A DNA stretch of 43,023 bases from Acidobacteriota bacterium (GTDB lineage Bacteria; Acidobacteriota; Holophagae; Acanthopleuribacterales; Acanthopleuribacteraceae): positions 1 to 43,023 of the forward strand of contig JASJCB010000090.1 of NCBI GenBank assembly GCA_030066195.1, given 5' to 3'. The notes below the pieces were generated by a model that was given only the letters and a program-made list of their open reading frames with translations, made no database searches and was not told the origin of the DNA. Positions 1 through 8,652 of this stretch are shown here, piece by piece (positions within the stretch are counted from its first letter, which is position 1; each line of letters begins with the position of its first letter). Position numbers and translations under genes: made by a program.

Positions 1-494
1 GGTCTGCATGCGGTTTCATGATAGGTCCACCCGCCGGCTTCAGTTTGCGTCAGGCCGGGTTCCCGGTCCGAGGGCTCCGCTGTCGTTATGCCGTTTGGAG
101 AAATGGTCAAACCGGTTGCCTGGTTTTGTTCTTCAGCCGAGGCAAGGGTTTGAAGGAGTTCAGCATTATCCGAGTTCAGCAGGCAGGTAATGATTTTTTG
201 ACTGCCCGCGCAGATCATGCCGCTTCTGGCTTCTTCGGGAGCGTTGTCCCGGTGGATTTGCTCGACCAGGTCGATGCCGTGTTCGTCCCGAGCCAGGGCC
301 TGTTTGGCGCTCTCGGCAAGCTTGTGTTCCATGATGCCGCCGCCGATGGTCCCCGATTGCTCACCCTCCGGCGTCAACGCCATCTTAAAGCCCAATTTAC
401 CCGGCGCACTGCCCCGGCTTTCCGCCACAAGGAAAAGGGCCGCCTTTCCGTGTTTTTCCAGAAAACCGCGCAGGTCTCGCCAAATGGTGCTCAT
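1..494 (-). CDS. XdhC/CoxI family protein, 3' end cut by window edge
   Basis: Read on the minus strand from an ATG at 494-492, the frame stays open for about 164 codons to the window edge, so the C-terminus is missing. The protein has the XdhC_CoxI hallmarks: SRGSAPGKLGFKMALTPEG near residue 26, the glycine-rich SGTIGGGIMEHKL near residue 47, and SGMICAGSQ around residue 90 in place of the usual cysteine-glycine-glycine motif. Members of this family help insert or sulfurate molybdenum cofactor in xanthine dehydrogenase or CO dehydrogenase-type enzymes; some are stand-alone relatives of unclear partner. The start lies 3 bases after the stop of the PQQ-type sugar dehydrogenase gene, so the two are probably cotranscribed. 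No molybdenum hydroxylase subunit is visible here. Family call is firm, exact role is inferred. Confidence 0.85.
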   Translation of the reverse strand, partial: MSTIWRDLRGFLEKHGKAALFLVAESRGSAPGKLGFKMALTPEGEQSGTIGGGIMEHKLAESAKQALARDEHGIDLVEQIHRDNAPEEARSGMICAGSQKIITCLLNSDNAELLQTLASAEEQNQATGLTISPNGITTAEPSDREPGLTQTEAGGWTYHETACR

Positions 495-497
495 GGT

Positions 498-1592
498 CTA
501 ACCCTCGTAGTAGATTCGGTAGATAACGTCGGCCGCGTCGTCGGAAAGCAGCATGGCGCCGTCCGGCATCACGATGATTGCGACCGGCCGTCCCCAAGGC
601 GTTTCGCCTTGCAGCCAGCCCTCCGCGAAGACTTCATAACCCAGCGCTTTATTGCCTTTCAGGCGAACCAGGGTAACGCGGTAACCGATTTTCTTGCTGC
701 GATTCCAACTGCCGTGTTCGGGGATGAAGATCTGGTTGCGGTACTCCTCGGGAAACATGGTCCCGGTGTAGAACCGCATACCCAGAGCGGCAACATGGGG
801 GCCCAGGGGTTGCGCGGGCATGACGTATTGGTCTTTGGTATGACCCTTACCGTATTTGGGATCGATTTCACCGCCTCCGTGGATGAAGGGAAAGCCGAAG
901 TGCATGCCTTTTTTAGGCGCGTAGTTCAATTCGTCAGGCGGAATATCATCACCCATTTCGTCAGCCCCGTTATCGGTGAACCACAGCTCTTTAGTTACCG
1001 GGTGCCAGTCGAACCCCACGCTGTTGCGCACGCCGCGGGCAAAGGTTTCCAGACCGGTACCGTCCGCTTTCATGCGGCTGATGGTGGCGTAGGGCTCCTT
1101 GCGATCGCAGATATTGCAGGGCGCGCCCACGGGTATGTAAAGCAGGCCGTCAGGGCCGAAGTCGATATGTTTCCAACCGTGCCAGCGATCCTTGGGCAGG
1201 CTGTCGATCACGACAACGGGTTCGGGCGGATTGTCGAGCCGATTCTCGATGTCGTCGTAGCGCAGAATACTGTTGACGGCCCCCACGTAGAGAGAACCGT
1301 CACGAAAAGTGACCCCCGAGGGCCAGGCCAGTTTGTCGTCGATCAGATAGACCTTGTCGGCCTTGTTGTCCTTGTCGGTGTCCACCACGGCGTGCAGCTT
1401 CTCGGCGCGACGAGAGCCTACGAAAACGACGCCGGACGGGCTGACGGCCATGGCGCGCGCGTTGGTCACGTTTTCAGCGTAGATATCGATCTTGAAACCC
1501 TCGGGCAGCTTGATTTTTTCCAAGGGCAGGTCGCCGGCCGGGGCAAGCGACGGATATAGCAATATGGATAAAATTAGAATTCGGATGATCAC
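498..1592 (-). CDS. Exported PQQ-dependent sugar dehydrogenase-like (sorbosone dehydrogenase family) protein
   Basis: A 364-residue protein starting at a GTG (1592-1590) preceded by a strong AAGGGGGA ribosome site. Residues 1-19 form a signal peptide, so it is periplasmic or secreted. The rest is a six-bladed propeller of the glucose/sorbosone dehydrogenase family: HGWKHIDFGPDGLLYI at about 138-153 carries the family histidine, RNSVGFDWHP at 189-198 and WFTDNGADEMGDD at 204-216 are typical blade motifs, and the end has GRPVAIIVMPDGAMLLSDD. Known members oxidise aldoses or related sugars using PQQ and pass electrons to the respiratory chain; the substrate cannot be told from sequence. Length is normal for the soluble family. 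It is the first gene of a minus-strand pair with the XdhC-like gene. Confidence 0.88.
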   Translation of the reverse strand: MIIRILILSILLYPSLAPAGDLPLEKIKLPEGFKIDIYAENVTNARAMAVSPSGVVFVGSRRAEKLHAVVDTDKDNKADKVYLIDDKLAWPSGVTFRDGSLYVGAVNSILRYDDIENRLDNPPEPVVVIDSLPKDRWHGWKHIDFGPDGLLYIPVGAPCNICDRKEPYATISRMKADGTGLETFARGVRNSVGFDWHPVTKELWFTDNGADEMGDDIPPDELNYAPKKGMHFGFPFIHGGGEIDPKYGKGHTKDQYVMPAQPLGPHVAALGMRFYTGTMFPEEYRNQIFIPEHGSWNRSKKIGYRVTLVRLKGNKALGYEVFAEGWLQGETPWGRPVAIIVMPDGAMLLSDDAADVIYRIYYEG

Positions 1593-1704
1593 GATTGGTC
1601 CCCCTTCACGCCTTTTTTCGTTGTAAGTTATAGCGGAAACGGCTTCGTAAAGCTACCGCTGTCTGCTCTCCCCAAACGACCGAATTCCCAATCCCGAGGT
1701 GTTC

Positions 1705-2766
1705 ATGTTCCTCTTGCTGCTGTTTTTGAGTTTCGCTGAAGCCGAGTGGCGCGCGGATGAATTGGAGATCTTCAACCCGCTGTTGCAAAACTTTATGACA
1801 AGTCGAACGGTGGTGGTCAGCGAAACGGGCCGGGTCTACATCCTGCATTTCGAGGACCGTGTGATCGTGCGCTTGGATGAAGACGGCACCAGGCTGCCCG
1901 ATCTGGGCGGCAAGGGTCAGGGTCCCGGAGAATTCGGCGGTTTCGTGGGCGGCATCGATGTCATCGACGGCGTGATCTACGCGGTGGAAAACTACGGCAA
2001 GCGCATCCACCGGTTCAATGAAGGAGACGGCGCCGTCATGGGCTCCGTTTCCTTCAAGGGATTCGGCACGGCGCCCAGACGCACCGCCGCGGGTTGGGCT
2101 GTCCTGGACCTGGGCATATTCGGCGACAGTCGCGGACCGTCGGGCGCCCTCTTCGATGACGAATGGTCCCTACGGACCGAAGCCGTCACCTGGCCGAAAG
2201 AATTGAGTTCCTACGAAACCGGTCAAATCAACCCGGCGCCCGAAACAGCCCAAATGGCGGTCACCTTGAACGGCGAGCGCGTTTTCTTTTACGTGCCGGA
2301 AACCCGAGTTGTCTTGGGTTTCGACGCGGGCACCCACGAAAAGGTGATCACCATCGACCCCAAGTTCACCCCGGTACCGTTTGACGAGGATTGGGGCAAG
2401 CAACGCTATAAGGAAATGAAGAAGACAAGGCGACAACGCGGACCTCGCGGCAATGCAAGCATCAAACCCGTCTATCCCGACTTCTTTCCTCGCATCAGCC
2501 GCTTGGAAACGGGCCCGGCCGGCAACCTTTGGATCTACCCCGGCACCCATATCGCCTACGAGCACGCCCGCCCCAAAATTTTCGAACCGTTCAGCGGCAA
2601 AGAGACGACCTCGCCCGTTCCCTACGCGTTCCGCTACCGCGTCCTTGCCATTCGCGGAGACCACGCCTATGTGTCCCTGTTCCATGACGAACAAGGCGCC
2701 GGCGTCGCCAGGGTTCGCAGGGACAATCTGGTCGCTTTTTTGAGGGCAAACCCCCTCGCGGAGTGA
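1705..2766 (+). CDS. Exported 6-bladed beta-propeller (NHL-like) protein
   Basis: About 353 residues. I prefer the ATG at 1705 because GAGG at 1695-1698 sits 6 bases upstream; a GTG at 1699 in the same frame is too close to it. The N-terminus is a signal peptide (FMFLLLLFLSFAEAEW). The body shows the motif GGKGQGPGEFGG near residue 70, followed by GVIYAVENYGKRIHRF, as in exported six-bladed propellers of the NHL/BF4221 type. Two diverged relatives with the same G-GPG/S-[ED] motif lie at 16898 and 18176. Function is unknown; such propellers usually bind ligands or partners outside the cytoplasm. Its TGA ends exactly where the stop of the convergent kinase gene begins, leaving no spacer. Confidence 0.8.
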   Translation: MFLLLLFLSFAEAEWRADELEIFNPLLQNFMTSRTVVVSETGRVYILHFEDRVIVRLDEDGTRLPDLGGKGQGPGEFGGFVGGIDVIDGVIYAVENYGKRIHRFNEGDGAVMGSVSFKGFGTAPRRTAAGWAVLDLGIFGDSRGPSGALFDDEWSLRTEAVTWPKELSSYETGQINPAPETAQMAVTLNGERVFFYVPETRVVLGFDAGTHEKVITIDPKFTPVPFDEDWGKQRYKEMKKTRRQRGPRGNASIKPVYPDFFPRISRLETGPAGNLWIYPGTHIAYEHARPKIFEPFSGKETTSPVPYAFRYRVLAIRGDHAYVSLFHDEQGAGVARVRRDNLVAFLRANPLAE

Positions 2767-5520
2767 TTATTTGCCGGCGATTTGAGCGGCCAGGGCAAGG
2801 GCTTCCTTTTCATAGGCGGCGACGGCTTCCTTATCGCCGCACGCCTGGAGAATGCCTTTGGCGCCCTTGATGATACCCAGCAGTCTCTTGGGATCTTCTT
2901 TGTAGAGTGCGCGGTAAACATCGACTCCCTTGTGGATGTAGGGGATCGCCTCTTTGGCTTGTCCCAATTGTTGCAGACACTGGCCGATGCGAATACGAAC
3001 AATGCCCAACTGAGACGCGTTCGGTTCGAGGATTTTCAGGCTGATGGTCTCAGCCTCTCGATACCAATCCAGAGCTTCCTGGAAGCGTTTGAGTCGCCGG
3101 AACTCTTCGGCGGCAGCGTAATTGATCTCGGCCGAAAGAAACTGGAACCGCCTGCCCTCATCGGCAAGGGTTTGCCTGATTTTTGCCATCATGTCGAAAC
3201 CGATATCTTCCATCCCTCTTAATTTCAGGTAAAAATAACCCAGGTCGTACATCACATTGACAGACGGATCGATTTCCAGATTGCGGCAATAATAGATTTC
3301 GGCCTTCTCCAATTCACCCATTTTCAAGTACAGGGCGCCCAGGTTACGACCGATGTCGATCACCTGTCGTTGTTCGGGATCGATTGAGGCAGCAATGTCA
3401 TATGCCTTCAGCAAATATTCTTCAGCTTTAAAGTACTCCCGGCTCTTGGATAAATTCACGCCCAGATCGTTGTAAAGCGAAATCAATTCGGGCGAATTGG
3501 GCCCGTAGGTGCGCACCATCCCGATGATCGCCTGCTCATATTTGGCCCGGGTGTCGGGAGAATGATTCAGGCTGTATTCCGTCCGGGCCTGATCAGCCAG
3601 GATTTTGCTGGTCCGCGCATGACCGGGACCATAGTAATCCACACACTCGCTCAAAGCCAGGTTCAGGTATTTCAATGCCTCGGAATTTTTCTTCTGGCGC
3701 CACAGAATGGTGCTGTAGGTATGCCAGACATCGATCTTGCTTTCAGGGGAAATCACTCCTTTGGTCATGATTTCTTCAGCCAAACGACCTATTTCGGCGA
3801 GTTCCTCGGGAGAGTCCTCTCCCCTGCCATATTCGGCCATTTGGATTTGGAGTTGGATATTGAGCCCGCGTTCATCCTCTTTGAAACGTCTGTTGAGAAC
3901 CGCCAGGGCCGCTTCCCCGGCCTCGACGGCTTTGTCGTAATTTTGTTGCGTATGATAGAGATAGGCCCGTTGAGACAGGATGTCCACAAGGAAGTCGTCG
4001 TCTCCTTCTCGCCCGGCTGCAACCTCGGCCTTGTCCATTAATTCCAGGGCTTCGTCGAACCGCCGTAATTGTCGGTAGAGACCGGCCATCGCCAGTCGAA
4101 CGGGGTAGATATCCTCCTCGGGAAGATCGCCTGAATTCAAGTTCTGTCGGGCCCTCTCCAGGAGTTCCAACGAAGTGTAGGCGGAGCCGTCCTCTTTATA
4201 GACCGTGGGCAGGTTGAATAATTTGACCAGAAACTTATTGGTCAGCTCAGCGCGTCGGAGCGCCTTGTCGGTGGCGGCCCGTTGGCCGTTGAGGGCAATA
4301 CTCAGCCCGGCCAGACCCAGGACGACCAAAGCGACAAAGGAAACCTTGCCCAGGTTGCGTTTGACGAACTTACCCATGACATAGCGCATGGTCTCGGGCC
4401 GGGCGATGACGGGTTTGCCCTCCAGGAAACGCTGGATATCTTCCGACATCTGAAGCACCGAATTATAGCGGCGCGCGGGTTCGCGGCGCATGGCCTTGAG
4501 AATGATGTTATCCAGGTCGCCTTTCAGGAAGCGGGCTTTGCGTATATCACCCGCCCGGTCGTTCGAAAGGGTTGTTTCAAGTGCGGCGCGGCTGGGTTTG
4601 CGCGGGATTTTCTCGATGCGCAGCTTCAATTCTTCCGGATTGGTGGGATTGGTCTGCTCGAACGGCTTGCATCCGCTCAGTATTTCATAAAGGATGATGC
4701 CCAGGGTATAGACATCGCTGCCGGTAGAGATTGCCGTTCCCAGGATTTGTTCCGGCGATGCGTATGACGGCGTCATGATCTGTCGATTGGTTTGGGTCAG
4801 GACCTGGGTAACCTCGGCGTCGTCCCCCAAAAGCTTGGCAATGCCGAAGTCCAGCAGTTTGGGGTTCCCCTCCCGATCGATCAAAATGTTGGCGGGTTTC
4901 AGGTCGCGATGCACGATCAGGTTTTGGTGAGCGAAATGAACCGCGGAACAAATCTTCTGGAACAGCTGCAAGCATTGTCGGCCCGTCAAGGCATTTTCGC
5001 TCAAATACTGCTTGAGGTCGCCGCCCTGGACATATTCCATGACGATATAGGGCCGATTGTCCTCGGTAACGCCCGAATCCAACAAGCCGGCGATATGGGG
5101 ATGGACCAACTTCTCCAGAATAAAGGCCTCGGTACGAAAACGCTGCATCTGGTCGGCGCTCAAAACATCCCGGCGAATAACCTTTATCGCCACATCGGCC
5201 TCGCCGTCCTCGGCACGCGCCAGGTAGACCACGCCCATACCGCCGTGTCCGATGCGGCGAATAACCCTGTACGGCCCGATGGCTTCCGGGTTGGTCAGAT
5301 GTCGATCCACATCTTCCTCGGAAGGCTGGATTTGATCGAGGATATTTTTATCCATCAAGGATAAGGACTCTTCGTCCATGGCCATCAATTCGGCAACTTC
5401 CATACGCAGGCTGTGATCATCGCCGCAGGTACGATCCAAATAGGCTTCACGCTCATCGGCGGACAAGGTCATGGCATCTTCCAGAATCTGCTTCACCCTT
5501 TGCCATCGTTGTGCATCCAT
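2767..5520 (-). CDS. Membrane Ser/Thr protein kinase with C-terminal TPR sensor
   Basis: A 917-residue protein. The start at the ATG 5520-5518 fits both the GGGGAGG ribosome site and the common family beginning MDAQRWQRVKQILEDAM; an upstream in-frame start at 5625 is not supported. Residues 1-75 are the short helical lead seen in acidobacterial kinases. The kinase domain spans about 82-370 with the glycine loop GHGGMGVVY, lysine K113, HRDLKPAN at 204-211 and DFG at 224-226, so it should be active. One membrane span lies at 393-411, followed by about 500 residues of tetratricopeptide repeats that would be outside the cytoplasm and sense a protein or stress signal. Substrate is unknown. It converges on the propeller gene with abutting stop codons. 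Confidence 0.93.
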   Translation of the reverse strand: MDAQRWQRVKQILEDAMTLSADEREAYLDRTCGDDHSLRMEVAELMAMDEESLSLMDKNILDQIQPSEEDVDRHLTNPEAIGPYRVIRRIGHGGMGVVYLARAEDGEADVAIKVIRRDVLSADQMQRFRTEAFILEKLVHPHIAGLLDSGVTEDNRPYIVMEYVQGGDLKQYLSENALTGRQCLQLFQKICSAVHFAHQNLIVHRDLKPANILIDREGNPKLLDFGIAKLLGDDAEVTQVLTQTNRQIMTPSYASPEQILGTAISTGSDVYTLGIILYEILSGCKPFEQTNPTNPEELKLRIEKIPRKPSRAALETTLSNDRAGDIRKARFLKGDLDNIILKAMRREPARRYNSVLQMSEDIQRFLEGKPVIARPETMRYVMGKFVKRNLGKVSFVALVVLGLAGLSIALNGQRAATDKALRRAELTNKFLVKLFNLPTVYKEDGSAYTSLELLERARQNLNSGDLPEEDIYPVRLAMAGLYRQLRRFDEALELMDKAEVAAGREGDDDFLVDILSQRAYLYHTQQNYDKAVEAGEAALAVLNRRFKEDERGLNIQLQIQMAEYGRGEDSPEELAEIGRLAEEIMTKGVISPESKIDVWHTYSTILWRQKKNSEALKYLNLALSECVDYYGPGHARTSKILADQARTEYSLNHSPDTRAKYEQAIIGMVRTYGPNSPELISLYNDLGVNLSKSREYFKAEEYLLKAYDIAASIDPEQRQVIDIGRNLGALYLKMGELEKAEIYYCRNLEIDPSVNVMYDLGYFYLKLRGMEDIGFDMMAKIRQTLADEGRRFQFLSAEINYAAAEEFRRLKRFQEALDWYREAETISLKILEPNASQLGIVRIRIGQCLQQLGQAKEAIPYIHKGVDVYRALYKEDPKRLLGIIKGAKGILQACGDKEAVAAYEKEALALAAQIAGK

Positions 5521-5699
5521 ATAGACCTCCCCTTGATTGAACAACGGCCGAATTCCTTGACTGGAAAAGCGTAAAGCGGACAAATTCCAGCTCAATCTGC
5601 CGATCGAGCGGATCTTATTCCTCATGGCCTTTATGTGTGTTCACCAGCCTCGATTAGTGGTAGAAAGAACCAGGAAGATCATTCGACGAGGTGCCTACG

Positions 5700-7460
5700 A
5701 TGTTGGTTCGTCTTGTTTTGCTCGCACTGTGTTGTAGTTTCTGCGTTGCCGCCGACACCCGGTCGGCTTATCTCACCACCGGTGACGGCACCAAACTGGC
5801 CGTGGATTTCACTCTACCCGAAGGTATCGACAAAGCCCCCGCGTTACTGGTGTTGACGCGATATTGGCGCGCTGCCGAGGATTTGCAGGGCAAGCCCTTA
5901 CCCGCCTTGAACTCATTGGATCGGCTCTTCCTTGAAAACGGTTACGCCGTGGTCAAGGTAGATGTGCGCGGGTCAGGCGCCTCCTTCGGCACGCGGCCTG
6001 TCGAGTACGGGCCTCAGGAAGTCCGCGACGGTTACGATGTGATCTCCTGGGTCATCGCGCAACCCTGGTCCAACGGCAAGGTGGGCGCTTTCGGCACCTC
6101 GTACACGGGCACGACCGCCGAGTTCCTGGCCGCGACCAAACACCCCGCCCTGAAAGCCGTGATTCCCGGCTGGTCGGATTTCGACGTCTACCGCAGTCCC
6201 GCCCGACCCTACGGCATGTTGGCAAGCCGCTTCATCGAAACCTGGAGCAACTATGTGGGCGCTCTGGACCGCAACGACGACGCGGTTTTGAATCGGCGCG
6301 TCAAACGAGTGGAGACCGATGCCGACGCTAAACTTCGCGATGCAGCGGTAGCACAACACAAGGACAATCCCAATGTCTTCGAATGGGTCAAGAAAACCGA
6401 GTTCCGCGATCAACGTGTCAAGCCCGGAGGACCCAATTGGGCGGAAAGCGCTTCACTTCATTGGAAGAAGAATATCGAAGCCTCGGGCGTGCCCATGTTG
6501 GTTCTGGCCAGTTGGCTGGATGCAGGCACCGCCGCCGGCGCCCTCATTCGTTACCAGCACTACACCAACCGCCAGAAAGTCATCATCCTGGCTTCCAGCC
6601 ACGGCGGCGGTTTTCACGCTTCGCCCTACACGGTGAGCGACAAACCCGGGGAGCCGGTTCCCTCGGTAGAGACCCAGATGCAGTGGCGGTTGGACTTTTT
6701 CGACTATCACCTGAAGGGGAAAGCCACGGGCGTCGACCAATGGCCGGGGATTCAATACTTTAACCTGGGCGAGGAAAAATTCCACAAAACCGAAACCTGG
6801 CCCGTGAAAGGTATGACCTACCAACCCTGGTACCTACACCCCGAGGGTAAACTGACCGATACCCGGCCCGGCGGTTCGAAAGGTGACGGCGACAGCTACA
6901 AGGTAGATTTCACCGCGACCACCGGCAAAAATAACCGTTGGATGACACAAATGGGCGCGCCCGTTTTCAACCTGGATCGTCGCGAAACCATGGCAGAGCG
7001 CATGCTGACCTACACCAGCGAACCGCTGCCGGCAGATCTGCAACTGACCGGCGATCCCCTGGTCACCTTGGAAGTGATCTCAGATCATAGCGACGGCGCC
7101 TTTTTCGTCTACCTGGAAGACGTTTCGCCGGAGGGTCAAAGCCGCTACGTCACGGAAGGCGGCCTGCGCGCCTTACACCGCAAACTGGCGCCGGACAAAA
7201 CCTTGCCCAAAAGCAAGCAGATGCACAGCTTCAACCGCGCCGACGCCATGCCGCTGAAACCGGGAGAGCCCGCCCGGCTTGTTTTCAACATGTGGCCGAC
7301 CTCGGTACTCATCCGCAAGGGACACCGTATCCGCATTGCCGTCGCGGGCGCCGACGCCGATATGTTCGACCGGATACCGACACAAGGCAATCCAACTATC
7401 CAGATCCTGCGTAATAAGGCGCAACTTTCCTTTGTGGACCTGCCGGTGGTTTCAAGGTAG
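5700..7460 (+). CDS. Secreted CocE/NonD family (S15) hydrolase
   Basis: A 586-residue alpha/beta hydrolase. The ATG at 5700 is chosen over an in-frame GTG at 5691 because GAGGTG at 5688-5693 is a well-spaced ribosome site. Residues 1-18 form a signal peptide. The X-Pro dipeptidyl-peptidase/CocE fold is shown by DVRGSGASFG near residue 88, the nucleophile motif GAFGTSYTG with serine about S134, a likely catalytic histidine in SSHGGGFH, and a C-terminal jelly-roll region with the usual PARLVFNMWPTS and KGHRIRIAV motifs. Family members cleave acyl esters, amides (for example beta-lactam precursors) or X-Pro dipeptides; the substrate here is unknown. It stands alone between the kinase and the antitoxin-like gene. 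Confidence 0.9.
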   Translation: MLVRLVLLALCCSFCVAADTRSAYLTTGDGTKLAVDFTLPEGIDKAPALLVLTRYWRAAEDLQGKPLPALNSLDRLFLENGYAVVKVDVRGSGASFGTRPVEYGPQEVRDGYDVISWVIAQPWSNGKVGAFGTSYTGTTAEFLAATKHPALKAVIPGWSDFDVYRSPARPYGMLASRFIETWSNYVGALDRNDDAVLNRRVKRVETDADAKLRDAAVAQHKDNPNVFEWVKKTEFRDQRVKPGGPNWAESASLHWKKNIEASGVPMLVLASWLDAGTAAGALIRYQHYTNRQKVIILASSHGGGFHASPYTVSDKPGEPVPSVETQMQWRLDFFDYHLKGKATGVDQWPGIQYFNLGEEKFHKTETWPVKGMTYQPWYLHPEGKLTDTRPGGSKGDGDSYKVDFTATTGKNNRWMTQMGAPVFNLDRRETMAERMLTYTSEPLPADLQLTGDPLVTLEVISDHSDGAFFVYLEDVSPEGQSRYVTEGGLRALHRKLAPDKTLPKSKQMHSFNRADAMPLKPGEPARLVFNMWPTSVLIRKGHRIRIAVAGADADMFDRIPTQGNPTIQILRNKAQLSFVDLPVVSR

Positions 7461-7506
7461 CCTCGCAGTCAGCGGGTTATGTTAAAATCGGGCTGTGGAG
7501 GCCGTG

Positions 7507-7695
7507 ATGAGTCGAAATACGGTTAAAGAAAATGCCGGAGAGATGGTAGACCAGTTGCCGGAAGGGGCGACATGGGATGACCTGATGCAGCAAATCTATG
7601 TCCGTCAAGCGGTAGAGGCCGGCTTGGAAGATTGCCGCCGAGGCCGGATGATCGAGGTTGGTGAACTGAGAAAACGGTTCGGCTTAGGTGGATGA
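7507..7695 (+). CDS. Small antitoxin-like protein of a ParE-type toxin-antitoxin pair
   Basis: A 62-residue, charged helical protein beginning MSRNTVKENAGEMVDQLP, with GGAGG 6-10 bases upstream of the ATG. The pattern (ATWDDLMQQIYVRQAVEAGLEDCRRGRMI, then a short basic tail) matches small antitoxins that precede ParE/RelE toxins in many bacteria: a helix that binds the toxin and a glutamate/arginine-rich EAGLEDxxxGR segment. The stop overlaps the start of the next gene by 4 bases (ATGA at 7692-7695), the classic translational coupling of such pairs. No DNA-binding domain is obvious, so autoregulation is uncertain. Confidence 0.7.
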   Translation: MSRNTVKENAGEMVDQLPEGATWDDLMQQIYVRQAVEAGLEDCRRGRMIEVGELRKRFGLGG

Positions 7696-7907
7696 AGGTT
7701 TACTGGTCTGATAACGCGTCATCCCACCTCTTGAATATTTATGAGTACATAGCCCGCACCTCCGAGACATATGCGATCAAAACCGTGGACAGGCGAACCG
7801 GAAGATCGATGCAAATCGCTGATTTCCCCATGTCCGGCCGTATGTCAGAGAACAAGCCACTTTGGCCATACAGGCGCGCAAACTCGCTGACCATCATGAC
7901 CAGGTAG
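7692..7907 (+). pseudogene. ParE/RelE-type toxin, C-terminus apparently lost
   Basis: The first 50 residues are a clear ParE-type start: MKVYWSDNASSHLLNIYEYIARTSETYA, then VDRRTGRSMQIADFPMSGRM, which in the family is followed by a strand of the type VRE-GPYRIxYR. Here the frame instead continues with an unrelated 20-residue tail and stops at 71 residues, while family members are usually 90-100. A different frame over 7843-7964 is open and contains VRE and VDYSVV, hinting at a frameshift near 7845, but that reading is also not a good match. The likely result is a dead or weakened toxin beside an intact antitoxin. It is coupled to the antitoxin by a 4-base overlap. Confidence 0.6.
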
Positions 7908-8060
7908 ACTACTCCGTGGTGAAAAATGCCCCGGCATCAGAAACCGCTTGCAGGGGGCCGGCTTGATTCGGTTTGACGGCATGCCCTCTCCGTAAACCTG
8001 TTCAGTCCCTACTTGACCTTGAACGTCGCGAAGCCTACATTGGAATTATAAGGTTTCAAC

Positions 8061-8648
8061 GTGGCGCCGCAGAAGTGTGGTATCGATATGGCGACTCTGA
8101 GTTTGAACGTCACGGCTTTATTGCAGGCCCTGCTTGACGGGTCCGATCTGGATTCCGCCTTTCTGGAAGACGTTTATCAGGAGTTGCGCGGTCTGGCTCG
8201 CGGCGCCATGTGGGTAGAGCGGTCCGATCATACGCTCCAACCAACCGCTCTTGTCAACGAGGCCTATCTGCGCCTGCTCCAGGGCGGCCGTCTCCAATTA
8301 CAGAATCGGGCACACTTCTTTGCTCTTGCCGCCAGGGTCATGCGTCTGATTCTGGTGGATCACGAGCGCGCTCACCGGGCCGAGAAACGCGGCGGCAGAT
8401 TATTGCGCGTCTCTCTCGACGAGCACGTGCAGGGCATGGACCGGGAACCCGATCTCATCGATCTGGACAATCAACTCAACTTGTTGGCGCGGCTTGATTC
8501 CAGGCAGAGCCGCATCCTGGAACTGCGTTTTTTCGCGGGCTCCAAAATCGAGGAAATCGCCGATGTGCTGGGTATTTCCCAAGCGCTCGTCTACAGGGAA
8601 CTCAAGGCCGCTCGCGGGTGGCTCTACGGCAGGCTTAACGATCGGTAA
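8061..8648 (+). CDS. ECF-type RNA polymerase sigma factor
   Basis: A 195-residue sigma factor of the ECF subgroup common in Acidobacteria and Planctomycetes. The conserved block HTLQPTALVNEAYLRLL is sigma region 2 with the following AHFFALAARVMRLILVDHERAHRAEKRGG, and the C-terminal helix-turn-helix of region 4 is EEIADVLGISQALVYRELKAARGWL. The GTG at 8061 has AAGG 7 bases upstream; the ATG at 8088 would give MATLSLNVTALLQAL, also a natural family start, but has no clear ribosome site. The next gene, a receptor kinase, begins 4 bases after its stop, so both are translated from one message. No anti-sigma factor is present; in this subgroup the linked kinase is thought to control sigma activity, which is an inference here. 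Confidence 0.93.
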   Translation: MAPQKCGIDMATLSLNVTALLQALLDGSDLDSAFLEDVYQELRGLARGAMWVERSDHTLQPTALVNEAYLRLLQGGRLQLQNRAHFFALAARVMRLILVDHERAHRAEKRGGRLLRVSLDEHVQGMDREPDLIDLDNQLNLLARLDSRQSRILELRFFAGSKIEEIADVLGISQALVYRELKAARGWLYGRLNDR

Positions 8649-8652
8649 CGTC

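Noticed and set aside
18..1559. Long plus-strand open frame of 513 codons opposite the PQQ-type dehydrogenase and XdhC-like genes
   Set aside because: It is the antisense shadow of two clear genes in GC-rich DNA and has no family resemblance.
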